From Parachlamydiaceae bacterium (GTDB lineage Bacteria; Chlamydiota; Chlamydiia; Chlamydiales; Parachlamydiaceae): a stretch of 46,233 nt of DNA. Numbering within the stretch: position 1 is the stretch's first letter; each line of letters opens with the position of its first letter. The position numbers and the translations under genes were made by a program. The notes under the pieces were generated by a model. That model was not told the origin of the DNA. It made no database searches and saw only the letters and a list, made by a program, of their open reading frames with translations. Below are positions 33,801-42,541 of the stretch, piece by piece. The DNA lies in NCBI GenBank assembly GCA_013813265.1, contig JACCRY010000114.1, forward strand, positions 1 to 46,233. Reading direction: 5' to 3'.

Positions 33801-33894
33801 CGTCAAAAAAACTTCTTATCTCAAATGTTAGAGGCATTGTTTCAGTGTACATAAAATTAGGTTTTCTAAGAGAGTTTATTTTCAATCTTTTCAT
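30853..33894 (-). CDS. Unknown N-terminal domain fused to OppA-like (SBP_bac_5) peptide-binding domain
   Basis: Residues ~512-1013 form a recognisable oligopeptide-binding protein: VLKIGVEYMPVSLDPRIGGD then FEGLMRYD, YIFKLRQAFWNDGTSVTAHD F (the signature of OppA/DppA), PCNGPFQL and REAFSYAMDRESIV. Residues 1-~510 are unrecognised, with short motifs such as FMKRNEEETYKTMLVLSNEI and AIGAFRDYNGGLLF. The protein has no signal peptide or lipobox, so, unlike all ordinary ABC-transporter binding proteins, it would act in the cytosol or be exported by another route. It is first in an operon with the MATE gene. A peptide-capturing role for a modified or unmodified RiPP is an inference. Similar two-part proteins might occur in other Chlamydiae. 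Confidence 0.85.
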   Translation of the reverse strand: MKRLKINSLRKPNFMYTETMPLTFEIRSFFDAPTNTKLSNDMIFHSSFHEVEKNVSRWLTRFKYANDQSVAKDLYLFYLLASKKFFDHRHPSHMSSLFLSIYLMQKTLSQKVAFSPQELHIKVRWLPGTLNFPFSKRSVLGCLVSYNALDKYELFDEENLCLAFQKQYPDVKLVQESLYQHTTKNKNLKIHYFEVEKKDGSDFSLDQQNLLKNNVEERVRNSVQKLSPSTFMKRNEEETYKTMLVLSNEISSLEDLPQAAINLDEHTGKEIIFQVVLVHPAPFHNFSLKERFLECTFVPKRMTTVKHLDDHPIQAQVFSLHLNRTSAFLRTDGSLDFNLARQKVGTLLHSAIGAFRDYNGGLLFKQQEHLGKFKDAFPEADQDILEKFFYSIAPLEKQAILDQEILLLFFKFFLDHQKEKLQKKSDFIFYHSQIGENTYLFVKGNDCSLGDTIASFIHDHFFQSHEIAYSILNTLDGIFFTVVLLNPTEEKEQFFTKLLNQKLRDCQKKIEGKKVLKIGVEYMPVSLDPRIGGDNVSADTICLLFEGLMRYDDKKQVVNGMAHSIEISADAKQYIFKLRQAFWNDGTSVTAHDFEYAWKKILSPDFKTIIAESFYPIKNALKAKQGKVPLESIGVQSIDDRTLKVELEHPTPFFLQLTALAFYSPVHRIIDQKRPQWPYECESNYPCNGPFQLKINQPNQGFQLTRNPFYWDVNYANWDQINLIHVAPSQALHAFQNDEVDWIGNPFGAFNSEYIVKKIREAFIFPNNSVCWQVFNTTCPPFHSRKIREAFSYAMDRESIVSNAFFPLNPAFSPLLHRHTNANHETLFPSFDPSKARQLFHEGLSELNLSINDLQPLTLIYNEGEIREYTAHCLKIQYKETLGLECELKPLPWNKLCNQMTLGNFQLGLFNWSPLIDDPLHKLNCFRFSTANVAHWEHLDYQNLLHLSEQQINPFQRSSYLVKAEKLLRDEMPVIPIFYQPALGLVKKNLQVICNLSGSFSIAKSFRQEPNPL

Positions 33895-34812
33895 CGTTTG
33901 GCCACAAGCATATCTTTAAGCCTCAAGAAAATAAAATCTATGCCCATTCTTTTTTTTTTGCAAGATTTCTTTTCAATATTTTCATTCTATTTACTAGATT
34001 TGCATAAAACACCTCCATGGATCACTCAAAGCATGGATAGTGTCCGCTCAGAGGATCTATTTTTTTCGATTATTTCAGCTCCATCTTTCCAGAATTCATA
34101 TTTTAGGATAATTACTGCCCAAGTGATTGTAATGTTTGAACCCATTTGAAATAGGGGATTTATGCATCGCCTCGGATATATTGACTTGACTCATCCATTC
34201 AATATCGGTTGCCGTCAATACCGGTTGCCGTAAAAGAGGAAATATCAACTGAAAAACCTACACTCAGCCATTGGGATTGTACAGAAGAAAAAAGCTAATG
34301 CTTTTAGTAGAGAGAGCAACAAATAGGCTCTCATTTGCTCTAGCAGCCATTTTTCATCAGTGACCTATTATGAAGACTCACTTTAGGCAATGAGGATTGC
34401 GTTTTTTTTATTCCAATTGCTCATAATGCATGCATTTGTTTATAGAAGACAAATTCTTTGACATCGCATTTTCAGATTGTAGAGGCACTGGAAGGCAACA
34501 TTGAAATGGTAGGATACACTGCTCAAAAATAGGGAAATGTCACAATGTAGGTTAACTTTTGGCTTTACGGGGATGGATACTCCTCTATTATTTGAAATAG
34601 CTTTTATCTCGTTCTTTAGTGCCCGCTATCGACTGTCCTTTTATTTACAAATCACAATGCATGCATGTTCACAATGGAAATGACAAAGTTTCTTTTTAAT
34701 CTCTTAAGATCATAAGCATTTCATGAGTACTTGCGATTTTATTTGAATCTTAAAGTATATTTGCTATATACAAATAATTAAGTTCAAAGAACACACCAAC
34801 CGCGGAGGCATT
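33895..34812. other. Intergenic region, 918 bp
   Basis: AT-rich DNA without a supported gene. A plus-strand frame at 33898-34149 has no ribosome-binding site and an unlikely Phe-rich composition. Direct repeats of CGGTTGCCGTCAATA-type sequence occur at about 34206-34229. The last 70 bases hold the promoter of the following gene (TTGAAT 34743-34748, TATATA 34765-34770, 16-base spacer). Confidence 0.55.
34743..34770 (+). promoter_or_regulatory. Candidate sigma-70 promoter of the second IHFGPG gene
   Basis: TTGAAT, 16 bases, TATATA, ending 42 bases before the start codon; a GGAGG ribosome-binding site follows at 34804-34808. Confidence 0.45.
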
Positions 34813-35097
34813 ATGGATGAAGGACAAAAGAAATTTATTCAAAATTCATCAAGATTAGGTGTCAAAATCGCCCGAAACAGTTTGATTAAAATTATTCAAA
34901 CATCTCTTCTTTCAGCTTTCCTTTTTGCCGGAGTATTTCCTCTCCATTCTAACATTACAAAAGTATCTGAAAAAGAATCAAATGAAGGCATAGTCGCAAT
35001 TCATTTTGGTCCTGGTGATGATAACTTCATAGCAATAGTAGAAGAATCAGAAGAAGAAATAAGCTCTCCTGATAAGACCAAGAAGGAGCTGGAATAA
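34813..35097 (+). CDS. Small membrane/secreted protein with one IHFGPG motif
   Basis: The 94-residue protein has a positively charged N-terminal segment of about 24 residues, a hydrophobic helix (IIQTSLLSAFLFAGVFPLHS, usable as a signal peptide) and an acidic C-terminal tail. Just after the helix lies EGIVAIHFGPGDDNFIAIVE, the same core motif that is repeated in the protein at 24950-25390. A GGAGG ribosome-binding site precedes the ATG. It may be a partner, a truncated relative, or an anchor; I do not know its function. Confidence 0.7.
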   Translation: MDEGQKKFIQNSSRLGVKIARNSLIKIIQTSLLSAFLFAGVFPLHSNITKVSEKESNEGIVAIHFGPGDDNFIAIVEESEEEISSPDKTKKELE

Positions 35098-35194
35098 TCG
35101 AAAAAGCAGAATTGAAAAATTTTTCTAAAAAACTGCTTTTACGCGTTTTGCAACCCTATTCCATTCTGAAATTAAATCTAACGGAATTTTAAAT

Positions 35195-36976
35195 ATGATT
35201 TTAGCTACTAGCACTGATGCGGAAAGATGCCCCATAAATATGGGGACCAATAATGCAAGAAATACGTGGGCAACAGAGAATGAAAGGAGTACTTGGTCAG
35301 ATAATGAAAAAACCACTTGGACCGATGCTGAAAGTGAAAGTGAATTTCCACAGGATCGGAGGCTAGCGACTTTTTCTAATGATGATGTAGAAACAACGCG
35401 TGGTAAATGCTGTAAAATTAAAAAAATCCCTCAAGGTGTAATTTCTTTTGCTCTTTTTGCAACCTCAATCTACTTTGGGACTCAAGCACTTATTGATAGA
35501 ACTGATCCGAGAATTTTCTGTGCTTGGGCACTTTTAAACGGCCCATCAACGGCCATACTATTTTATACAACTGTCCCTAAAAAAATTGCCAGAAAAGTCC
35601 GTGATTTCTTTTTAAGATGGTCTTATGAAATACAATTTATTGCCGCTCAATTCGACATGAATTTTGCAGCCGCCTCAACTAGAAAATATACGGCAGCTGG
35701 TTTTGTTTGGGCGGGAAGCTTACTTGCAGCAGGAGATTTTTATCATATTTGGAAACGACGCCGTGCAGATTCTACGGCATCATCAGAGCCCGCCCCTCTT
35801 GGAACCAAGCTCATTCCCACCCTTACACTTGAATCATGGCTTGCAATGGACAAGCGGGATCCATATAGTAAAATCACTTTTAGCGCTCTTAACATATTCC
35901 GCGCATTAGCTGTTGAAGGATGTTTTTGGGCGCTACAAAATAGATACTCAAATTACGACGATTTTTCCAGGGTAGGAGCCTATGGGGGTTTAGCCCATTA
36001 TTACGCCGGCTCAGAAATTGGAGAGGCTTTTACAAGAATTGTTGATGATGTAAGAGAAAATTCTCAAAGAACCTTTCGTGCAAAACAGCTGACCAACACT
36101 GAAGAAAAACCCCCAATCCATTTAAAGGTTCTCAACTGGTTTAGAAATGATTTTCTTTCCCAAGGCCCTTATTTTTCCTCTTGGTTACTGCCATTTCTTA
36201 TTAAACCCTCAACTCCGGGTGAGTTATCCGAACTTGAAGTTGCGGGAATAGGATGCGCAATTATGCTTCTTTTTGGCGCCATGCAAGGCTCATTAGGATT
36301 TGTTGAAAGAAAAGAGTTTGAAAATCCCGATGCAAAGGAACACAAAATTCGTAAAATCAAAAAGGAAAAGGAATATTTGGAAGAAAGCTCGATTAATGCT
36401 CAAACTAAATCATGTTTTTCTAGCTGTAGGCCAGTGTGGCATTCCGTTTCAAAGAATTTGCCTATTTCTCAATATTTTAAAGACCTTATTTACAAATATG
36501 CCTTATCTGTTTTAGCGTTGATAGGACTTGATGCCTATATGGGTACCATCTTCAGCACAGTTATTGGAACCGATTCCATAGTCCAAATAGGCCTCCCTAT
36601 TCTCACCTTACTCTTTTTTTCACATTGCGCTTTTGGACTGGCATCTTTTATGCGTGAAAAGTATAAACCTGAGCCAAGCAGCAATCGCTTTCTTAATGAA
36701 ATCTATTTTCGTATCTCTCGTCCAACTCTTGGAGCAATGGATTATCAATTTCTTAGAGTACATTTTCGTCTGGACGATGAACAATTGAAAGCAAAATCAA
36801 AACAATTGTTTTTAGGAGCTGTCTTAGCATGGATAGTATGGGGATTCGTTTATGGTTGCCATCTATCTAAGTATGCCTTGGAATCTCCAGGACTCACTTC
36901 TGGAATGACTGGCGTAGAATTAGGCTTAGTTAGCGCCCAATCATTCAAGACAAGACCTAATGTAACGACATCTTAG
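35195..36976 (+). CDS. Multi-pass membrane protein of unknown function (593 aa)
   Basis: The first ~75 residues are hydrophilic with Trp-Thr-rich short repeats (NTWATENERSTWSDNEKTTW TDAE). About eight hydrophobic helices follow, for example VISFALFATSIYFGTQALI, VAGIGCAIMLLFGAMQGSLG and LFLGAVLAWIVWGFVYGC. Loops are Lys-rich, with a KIRKIKKEKEYLEES coiled segment near 405. There is no signal peptide. I do not recognise the family. It is followed after three bases by the 1072-residue gene, so the two probably form an operon. A weak ribosome-binding site precedes the ATG. Confidence 0.75.
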   Translation: MILATSTDAERCPINMGTNNARNTWATENERSTWSDNEKTTWTDAESESEFPQDRRLATFSNDDVETTRGKCCKIKKIPQGVISFALFATSIYFGTQALIDRTDPRIFCAWALLNGPSTAILFYTTVPKKIARKVRDFFLRWSYEIQFIAAQFDMNFAAASTRKYTAAGFVWAGSLLAAGDFYHIWKRRRADSTASSEPAPLGTKLIPTLTLESWLAMDKRDPYSKITFSALNIFRALAVEGCFWALQNRYSNYDDFSRVGAYGGLAHYYAGSEIGEAFTRIVDDVRENSQRTFRAKQLTNTEEKPPIHLKVLNWFRNDFLSQGPYFSSWLLPFLIKPSTPGELSELEVAGIGCAIMLLFGAMQGSLGFVERKEFENPDAKEHKIRKIKKEKEYLEESSINAQTKSCFSSCRPVWHSVSKNLPISQYFKDLIYKYALSVLALIGLDAYMGTIFSTVIGTDSIVQIGLPILTLLFFSHCAFGLASFMREKYKPEPSSNRFLNEIYFRISRPTLGAMDYQFLRVHFRLDDEQLKAKSKQLFLGAVLAWIVWGFVYGCHLSKYALESPGLTSGMTGVELGLVSAQSFKTRPNVTTS

Positions 36977-36979
36977 TGA

Positions 36980-39900
36980 GTGATCAACGTGCAGATCCAA
37001 GAATTCCCTAAATGGTTTAAGGAAATCGAAAAGAAATTGTTAACGGATCAAGTTAACAATGTCTTTTCCAAACTAGAACTTAAAGTAAGTCTCTTAACTG
37101 AAATCATCACTTTTTTTGGAGTGATCAATAAAAATAAGATAAAATCTACTCTCGAGAGTAGAGGATCTATCAAATATGAAAATGAATACATGCGTCTTGA
37201 ACAGGTTTTAAGTATATATATTAAATGTATAAAAAAAAACAATGTCAATGAAATTTCCCCTACTATCATTAATGAAGTAATAGCTCTTTTTGAACGAGCA
37301 AAGTTATATGAGCATCTTCCTACATATTCAGACATTTGGACTTACGCCATTAAAGACATGTCAAAGTATATATTAGCTTGGTCCATGCCTTTACAAGATT
37401 CTCAACTTAAAGGCTGTTATCCGATTAACTGGATAAAATTAAACGTCGATTCAGACGAAGTCAAATATCAAAAGCTGATTATGACTCTCTTCCAAATAAA
37501 ATCTAATGAGAATCAGACCCTATTCAGCGATGGAGATGAATTGTTACTTTATAAGCGGCCTGCTATCAAAGCTTATGGCAAAGAAATATCCTGGGCTTCT
37601 TATTTATACAAATGGTTGGAAAAAAAAGACTCTTCAAATCCATTGCATGATCTGATGGCAAGCTCTGCTCTCTTTAAAATTTTCATAAAGAAGAATTCTT
37701 TAAATATTCATAAAAATAACATTTCCAATAAAGATAATACTAAAAAAATTTCTTGTAATCGAGAGAAAGAAACACTTGAAACAATATCCAACGTGAGTGT
37801 ACATAAGACTCTACCCAAAATACATTCCTTTAAATACGATCTCTTTATTGATACTATACATAATTTGTACAAGCATCCAAAATCTCTTCTTCCTAAATCG
37901 ACGTATTTTAAAGAGACCTTACTAAAATTATTTGAAACCACTATTCCAATGGATAGATCAGATTGTGCTCGGCAATCTATTATGTACTACATTGACTACT
38001 TAGAGCAAAATTATGGACAGATGCAATTAGAATCGACTAGCGGTTTAGCAGCAGTTGATGGATTTTCAGCTGTAGATAGATTTCCTCATGCCAATGATGA
38101 GGTATATGATTTTAAACCAATTTACACTGAAACTTTCTTTAAGAATGGGCTAGACTTTTTAAATGTCTTGATTCCTCAAACAAAGATATCGATCTATAAT
38201 TTTCTTCATGCTCTCCTACATTATTTTAATTGCTTAAATCAAAGTACAGATAATGATGCAAAAGATTTTCTTTTCAAATCTATTTATTTTATGCAACTTA
38301 CTGATAGAAAGAAATATGACATACAAATTAAAGAACTTCCCAAACCAAGAAAATTTTCTCGAAGCAAATTTAAAATTGATTCATCTCTTATAAAATTTGC
38401 TAACAGTCATACTCTAACTTCTAAACAATGGGGGGCACTTTTTCTTCGATTTTCTCGATCAAATTTACAGGGTGAACCTTGCCCCTACATGGACCCGGAA
38501 GCTCATTTGAATCTTGTCGTGGAAATAGAAAAATTAACAGGCCTTCTATCTGACGATATTGTTTTTGACCTTCTTTATTTTCAAATGGCCTGCGGCTCTG
38601 CTTCAATTTTTAAAGTTTTAACTGAATTTTCCGATCTACGTAACTTAATCATTAAGAGTCATCTAGAGGAAATTTCTCTCCCAAGCGAACTTTATGAATA
38701 TTTGGAAAAACTGCCTAGTAATTTCATCGAACAATTTACCAATACTTTGCCTGAAGATATTTGCAAGCTTAATCCTAGGTCATACTCGTTGGCATCAACC
38801 ATCATGGAAGTTGCTTTTCTTTTGTCTTTTACAACCTACCCCAAAACTACGGTTTTATTTAGCGAGCTAATTCCTGAAAAAACGCAAGGAAAAAAGCTTA
38901 TTTTTTCAGAAAATGTCGACAATCAAATCATTAATAACCAAAGACCCTTACATCCTGTATATCATTACGGACCTACTTGGCTTGTTAGATGGGAATTTAA
39001 TGAGAGACTAGAAATGTTTGAAATGATTGTTATATTGACAAATCGTATTAAAAGTAATGTTTCCTGTTCCTTTCGATTGCCCATAAAAATTCCCACTCAA
39101 AATGTGTACAAAAGTATTCACTTTTGCAATCTGATGTCTTCTGTGGTAGATGGGCTAGGAAAAGAAGCGCTTTCAGAAGATGAAAATCTCAAAGCCGTAA
39201 AGCTAGGGTTAACGGTCAAAGCACGATCTACAAAAAATTCTATCCACGGAACGCCTCAAAAAAAATTTGACCAGTTTATGGAGTTTTCGCCGCTCTTAAA
39301 ATATGAATTTGAAAAAATAAATCAAAAAAAAGAAGAAGAGTCTCAGCAAGAGGAAATAAAAGCTGAACTTTTTGAATTTGTTACTTTGCTGCGTACAAGT
39401 TTTCTTCAATCCTTTTATTTTGTTTTAAATCCTGAAAAAATGAGCACAAAACTGTCTAATACAAGCATTAATGCAATTCTTCCACGCCCTGACGGATTTT
39501 ATTTCTCAAGCGCCCTTAGCCTTTTTATTCCTGAATTGAAAGAGACTCACCTTTCTGAGGTACACATAAAAAATAGCGACTACCTAGTTAAATTTCGAGA
39601 AATATATTTACAACTTTATTGGGATGACAACAAGACCCCACGGCTCTATCAAGATGCTTTTATATTATATTTCTATGCAGAGGAATCTATACAAGAATTT
39701 CCAATTAGTTTGCAAATTGAGAATTTATATATTGATCAATCAATTACACAATCCCCTGATATATTTTCGGAATCATCTGAAAAAACATCAAAACACTCAA
39801 AAATTAATGTAAAAAAAGAAGAATTCCTTCAGGAGGAGGGAAAGATAGATTTCAAAGATGAAAACCCGCCCGATGCTAGCAACAATGAAAGCAAAACATC

Positions 39901-40198
39901 GCAAGAAGAGACCCCATCTATTCTGCAGGGAAACATTCTCGACCTAAAAAGCTCCGATAAAGGTTTAGTGCCTATTGCTAATAATGATGAAGGTATCCCA
40001 GAGGACATACCTGTAAAACTAGATAAGATCGTACAAATTACCTTGAAATTACAGGCCAACCCCAATGATCAGAAATTATACACTCTTACAATCAAACGGT
40101 CCCTTTTTGATGACGAAAAGGACTTTAAAGATTTTATGCTGTGGCAAATTGCTATCGCTTGTAGTGATAATAAAGATGCATGGTTATGGAAATTTTAA
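36980..40198 (+). CDS. Large hypothetical protein, 1072 aa
   Basis: This long, Lys- and Leu-rich soluble protein has no signal peptide or membrane helix, and I do not recognise any domain. A charged, low-complexity linker lies near residues 785-800 (INQKKEEESQQEEIKAELFE) and a Ser/Glu/Asp-rich linker near 925-1000 (EKTSKHSKINVKKEEFLQEE and after). A compact C-terminal domain follows (VKLDKIVQITLKLQANPNDQ to the end). The start is a GTG four bases after the stop of the membrane-protein gene, so translation is probably coupled. Codon use resembles its neighbours. Confidence 0.75.
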   Translation: MINVQIQEFPKWFKEIEKKLLTDQVNNVFSKLELKVSLLTEIITFFGVINKNKIKSTLESRGSIKYENEYMRLEQVLSIYIKCIKKNNVNEISPTIINEVIALFERAKLYEHLPTYSDIWTYAIKDMSKYILAWSMPLQDSQLKGCYPINWIKLNVDSDEVKYQKLIMTLFQIKSNENQTLFSDGDELLLYKRPAIKAYGKEISWASYLYKWLEKKDSSNPLHDLMASSALFKIFIKKNSLNIHKNNISNKDNTKKISCNREKETLETISNVSVHKTLPKIHSFKYDLFIDTIHNLYKHPKSLLPKSTYFKETLLKLFETTIPMDRSDCARQSIMYYIDYLEQNYGQMQLESTSGLAAVDGFSAVDRFPHANDEVYDFKPIYTETFFKNGLDFLNVLIPQTKISIYNFLHALLHYFNCLNQSTDNDAKDFLFKSIYFMQLTDRKKYDIQIKELPKPRKFSRSKFKIDSSLIKFANSHTLTSKQWGALFLRFSRSNLQGEPCPYMDPEAHLNLVVEIEKLTGLLSDDIVFDLLYFQMACGSASIFKVLTEFSDLRNLIIKSHLEEISLPSELYEYLEKLPSNFIEQFTNTLPEDICKLNPRSYSLASTIMEVAFLLSFTTYPKTTVLFSELIPEKTQGKKLIFSENVDNQIINNQRPLHPVYHYGPTWLVRWEFNERLEMFEMIVILTNRIKSNVSCSFRLPIKIPTQNVYKSIHFCNLMSSVVDGLGKEALSEDENLKAVKLGLTVKARSTKNSIHGTPQKKFDQFMEFSPLLKYEFEKINQKKEEESQQEEIKAELFEFVTLLRTSFLQSFYFVLNPEKMSTKLSNTSINAILPRPDGFYFSSALSLFIPELKETHLSEVHIKNSDYLVKFREIYLQLYWDDNKTPRLYQDAFILYFYAEESIQEFPISLQIENLYIDQSITQSPDIFSESSEKTSKHSKINVKKEEFLQEEGKIDFKDENPPDASNNESKTSQEETPSILQGNILDLKSSDKGLVPIANNDEGIPEDIPVKLDKIVQITLKLQANPNDQKLYTLTIKRSLFDDEKDFKDFMLWQIAIACSDNKDAWLWKF

Positions 40199-40324
40199 TC
40201 TACTTCAAGTTTTACAATCTTTTACTTAAAATTGAACAAAAATTTAAGTAAGAAAACTCTTGACATACCCTTCAGGTTAATTTATGAATAGTAAGTTAAC
40301 ATTTGAAACGTATAAGAGGGCCAT

Positions 40325-42541
40325 ATGATTTCTCCCATTGAAGAAAAAAAATACAGCGGACCTTACATGGGAAATATTTTTTCTAATCTAACACTCGACA
40401 GAGGAGAAACTTTTGAGGCAATCGAAGAAAAGAATGTAAAACAGACATGTACGAATGCCCTTGAAAATGCTCAAAAATTATTTTATTCCATAAATGATTC
40501 AATTAGATTACCTGAAAGTCAAAACTTTTCACTAAAAGATAGAATAAGCCAGCTAAATAATGCTGAGATTGATAATTTGGCGAGTTTGCTATCCATTCTT
40601 ACAGGCAAAGTAGGCGAAAATGTAAAAATTTTGTTTGATGACATGAACAGAATAATAGAAAAAATGAGCAACATTCCTTCTGAGCATGAAATTGAGTTTA
40701 GGGACAATGCTCTCATCGAAAATTCAAATAGGCTCATTAAATCAATGTTAGCCATAAATAGCTCTTTTACGTTGTTAAAAGATGGAATTGAAAATGAAAT
40801 TAAATGTCTTGGGAGTAAGGTTGCATTTTCCAGTTTTATGGATCCATTAAAAAATTATCAAAAGTTTTATCAAGATGCTTATAATGAAATCCAAAAAAAA
40901 TCAATTTTATGTCAAGAATTGATTACAAAAACTGAAATGCGTGCTTCAGAAGACTACTATAAAAAGCATGTGCCTTGCACAAGCTCAACTAAATTGTTTT
41001 CCGGATCTACAGGAATAATCCCCAAAAAATTGAAAAAACTGTTCAAGAATTACCATCTACGTTCGGAAGAAATAATATTACTTCCCCAAAAATTAAAAGA
41101 TGCGCACGCTCTTATGGGAATTCTTGAAGCAGAGTTTAGAAAACAATATAGCTATTGGGCTTATCTTTGTGCAGAGAAACTTCATCCCGACGATTCATGG
41201 TCATTTAGTTTATCCACTAAACATCCTTTCAATGTCAGCTATGCTCTAGGTTATTATAGCTACATTGATCATGTCCTTAATTTTTCAAAAGAAGGCTTAC
41301 TATTAAAGTTGCACCCTAATGATCCTCAGATTATTGAAACAGGTTTAGCTAGTAAATTTCTTAACTCTGAATTACAAATAAATTTTTATCAAGAAAGTGA
41401 AAAGTTAAGAAACAGTGAAAACATCCCTCTTTATCCTCAGGAAAATCTTATCGATACATCTTTCACGATGGATAATACACTATCGGAGGTCGGATTAAAT
41501 AATATCTTGCAAGGCGAGGAAAATATTATAGAAATTGCTCATAAACTATTATTAAACATTAATGTTCCGAAAAAAATTATTGAGAATCATGAAGTTTTTT
41601 TGCGAAATAGAATATGTAACTTAACTTTCTTGGATATTGAAGGTTTAGTCAAATTAATTTCCATTCTTTCACTTAAGTTATCACAAAATGAGGCAAATAC
41701 ATTTAATAACATGAAATTTATGGGTAACAGCTTATGTAAGCTCCCTTCTGGACACGATATTGTTGTAAAAGATAATGCTTTAATCGACAATTCAAATGAT
41801 CTTATCAATTGTATGACAACCATTAAAGCCTCCTTCATTATTCTACGAAACGGAATTAAAAGAGAGTTAGAACGTCTAAAGACTTCTCATTTTTCTAATT
41901 TTCAAAAACCTCTTATAGAATATCAGCAATTTTATACAAAAGTTTCGAATGAGATCAAAAACGAATTATTGTTATGCGAACAATTAATAAAAGATACAGG
42001 GTCGCGCGCTTCTGAAGATTACTACAGAAAATATACACCCTCTACACGTTCAATCAATTTGTTTTCTAAGGCAACAGGGATAACACAAGCAGGGTTGCTT
42101 AAAACTGTTACCCAATACCACGAACGTTCAGAAGAAATAGCTTTGCTTTCCAAAAAACTCCTGGAAGTTCGCCAACTCCTCGAAAAAGAAGTTATGGATT
42201 TTAGAAAAAAATATTGTTTTTTGGCATATCTTTGTGCAGAGCAAATTCAACCAGATAACTCGTGGCAATTTTTGGGTAGTAAAAAATTATTCTACACCCA
42301 GTATGCTATAGGCTCTGCTTCTCTGAATTACATTGATCAGCCACTTAATTTCTCCCTGAATGGTTTATTGTCAAAATTACATTTTGAAGAACCTGATGGA
42401 GAACAGTATTTAATGCATAATAATAGCGAAGATTTTTCTAGCCATAGTGTAAATCAAAACAAATTATATGCATCAGGTAGTTTTTCTATCAGTGATGAGA
42501 TAACAGATATTACCGGATCCAGGGAAAGTACGGAATTTTAA
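40325..42541 (+). CDS. Hypothetical protein with internal tandem duplication (738 aa)
   Basis: The protein consists of two diverged copies of a ~320-residue unit (about 35-345 and 370-695). Matching pairs include SEDYYKKHVPCTSSTKLFS / SEDYYRKYTPSTRSINLFS and AYLCAEKLHPDDSW / AYLCAEQIQPDNSW, and both copies have NFSKEGLLLKLH / NFSLNGLLSKLH. Long helices between these are coiled-coil-like. There is no signal peptide or membrane segment. Function unknown; a host-directed effector or structural protein is possible. An AGAGGG ribosome-binding site lies seven bases before ATG 40325. Confidence 0.75.
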   Translation: MISPIEEKKYSGPYMGNIFSNLTLDRGETFEAIEEKNVKQTCTNALENAQKLFYSINDSIRLPESQNFSLKDRISQLNNAEIDNLASLLSILTGKVGENVKILFDDMNRIIEKMSNIPSEHEIEFRDNALIENSNRLIKSMLAINSSFTLLKDGIENEIKCLGSKVAFSSFMDPLKNYQKFYQDAYNEIQKKSILCQELITKTEMRASEDYYKKHVPCTSSTKLFSGSTGIIPKKLKKLFKNYHLRSEEIILLPQKLKDAHALMGILEAEFRKQYSYWAYLCAEKLHPDDSWSFSLSTKHPFNVSYALGYYSYIDHVLNFSKEGLLLKLHPNDPQIIETGLASKFLNSELQINFYQESEKLRNSENIPLYPQENLIDTSFTMDNTLSEVGLNNILQGEENIIEIAHKLLLNINVPKKIIENHEVFLRNRICNLTFLDIEGLVKLISILSLKLSQNEANTFNNMKFMGNSLCKLPSGHDIVVKDNALIDNSNDLINCMTTIKASFIILRNGIKRELERLKTSHFSNFQKPLIEYQQFYTKVSNEIKNELLLCEQLIKDTGSRASEDYYRKYTPSTRSINLFSKATGITQAGLLKTVTQYHERSEEIALLSKKLLEVRQLLEKEVMDFRKKYCFLAYLCAEQIQPDNSWQFLGSKKLFYTQYAIGSASLNYIDQPLNFSLNGLLSKLHFEEPDGEQYLMHNNSEDFSSHSVNQNKLYASGSFSISDEITDITGSRESTEF

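Noticed and set aside
33898-34149. Plus-strand frame of 83 codons
   Set aside because: No ribosome-binding site, Phe-rich composition expected of AT-rich non-coding DNA, and no resemblance to any family.
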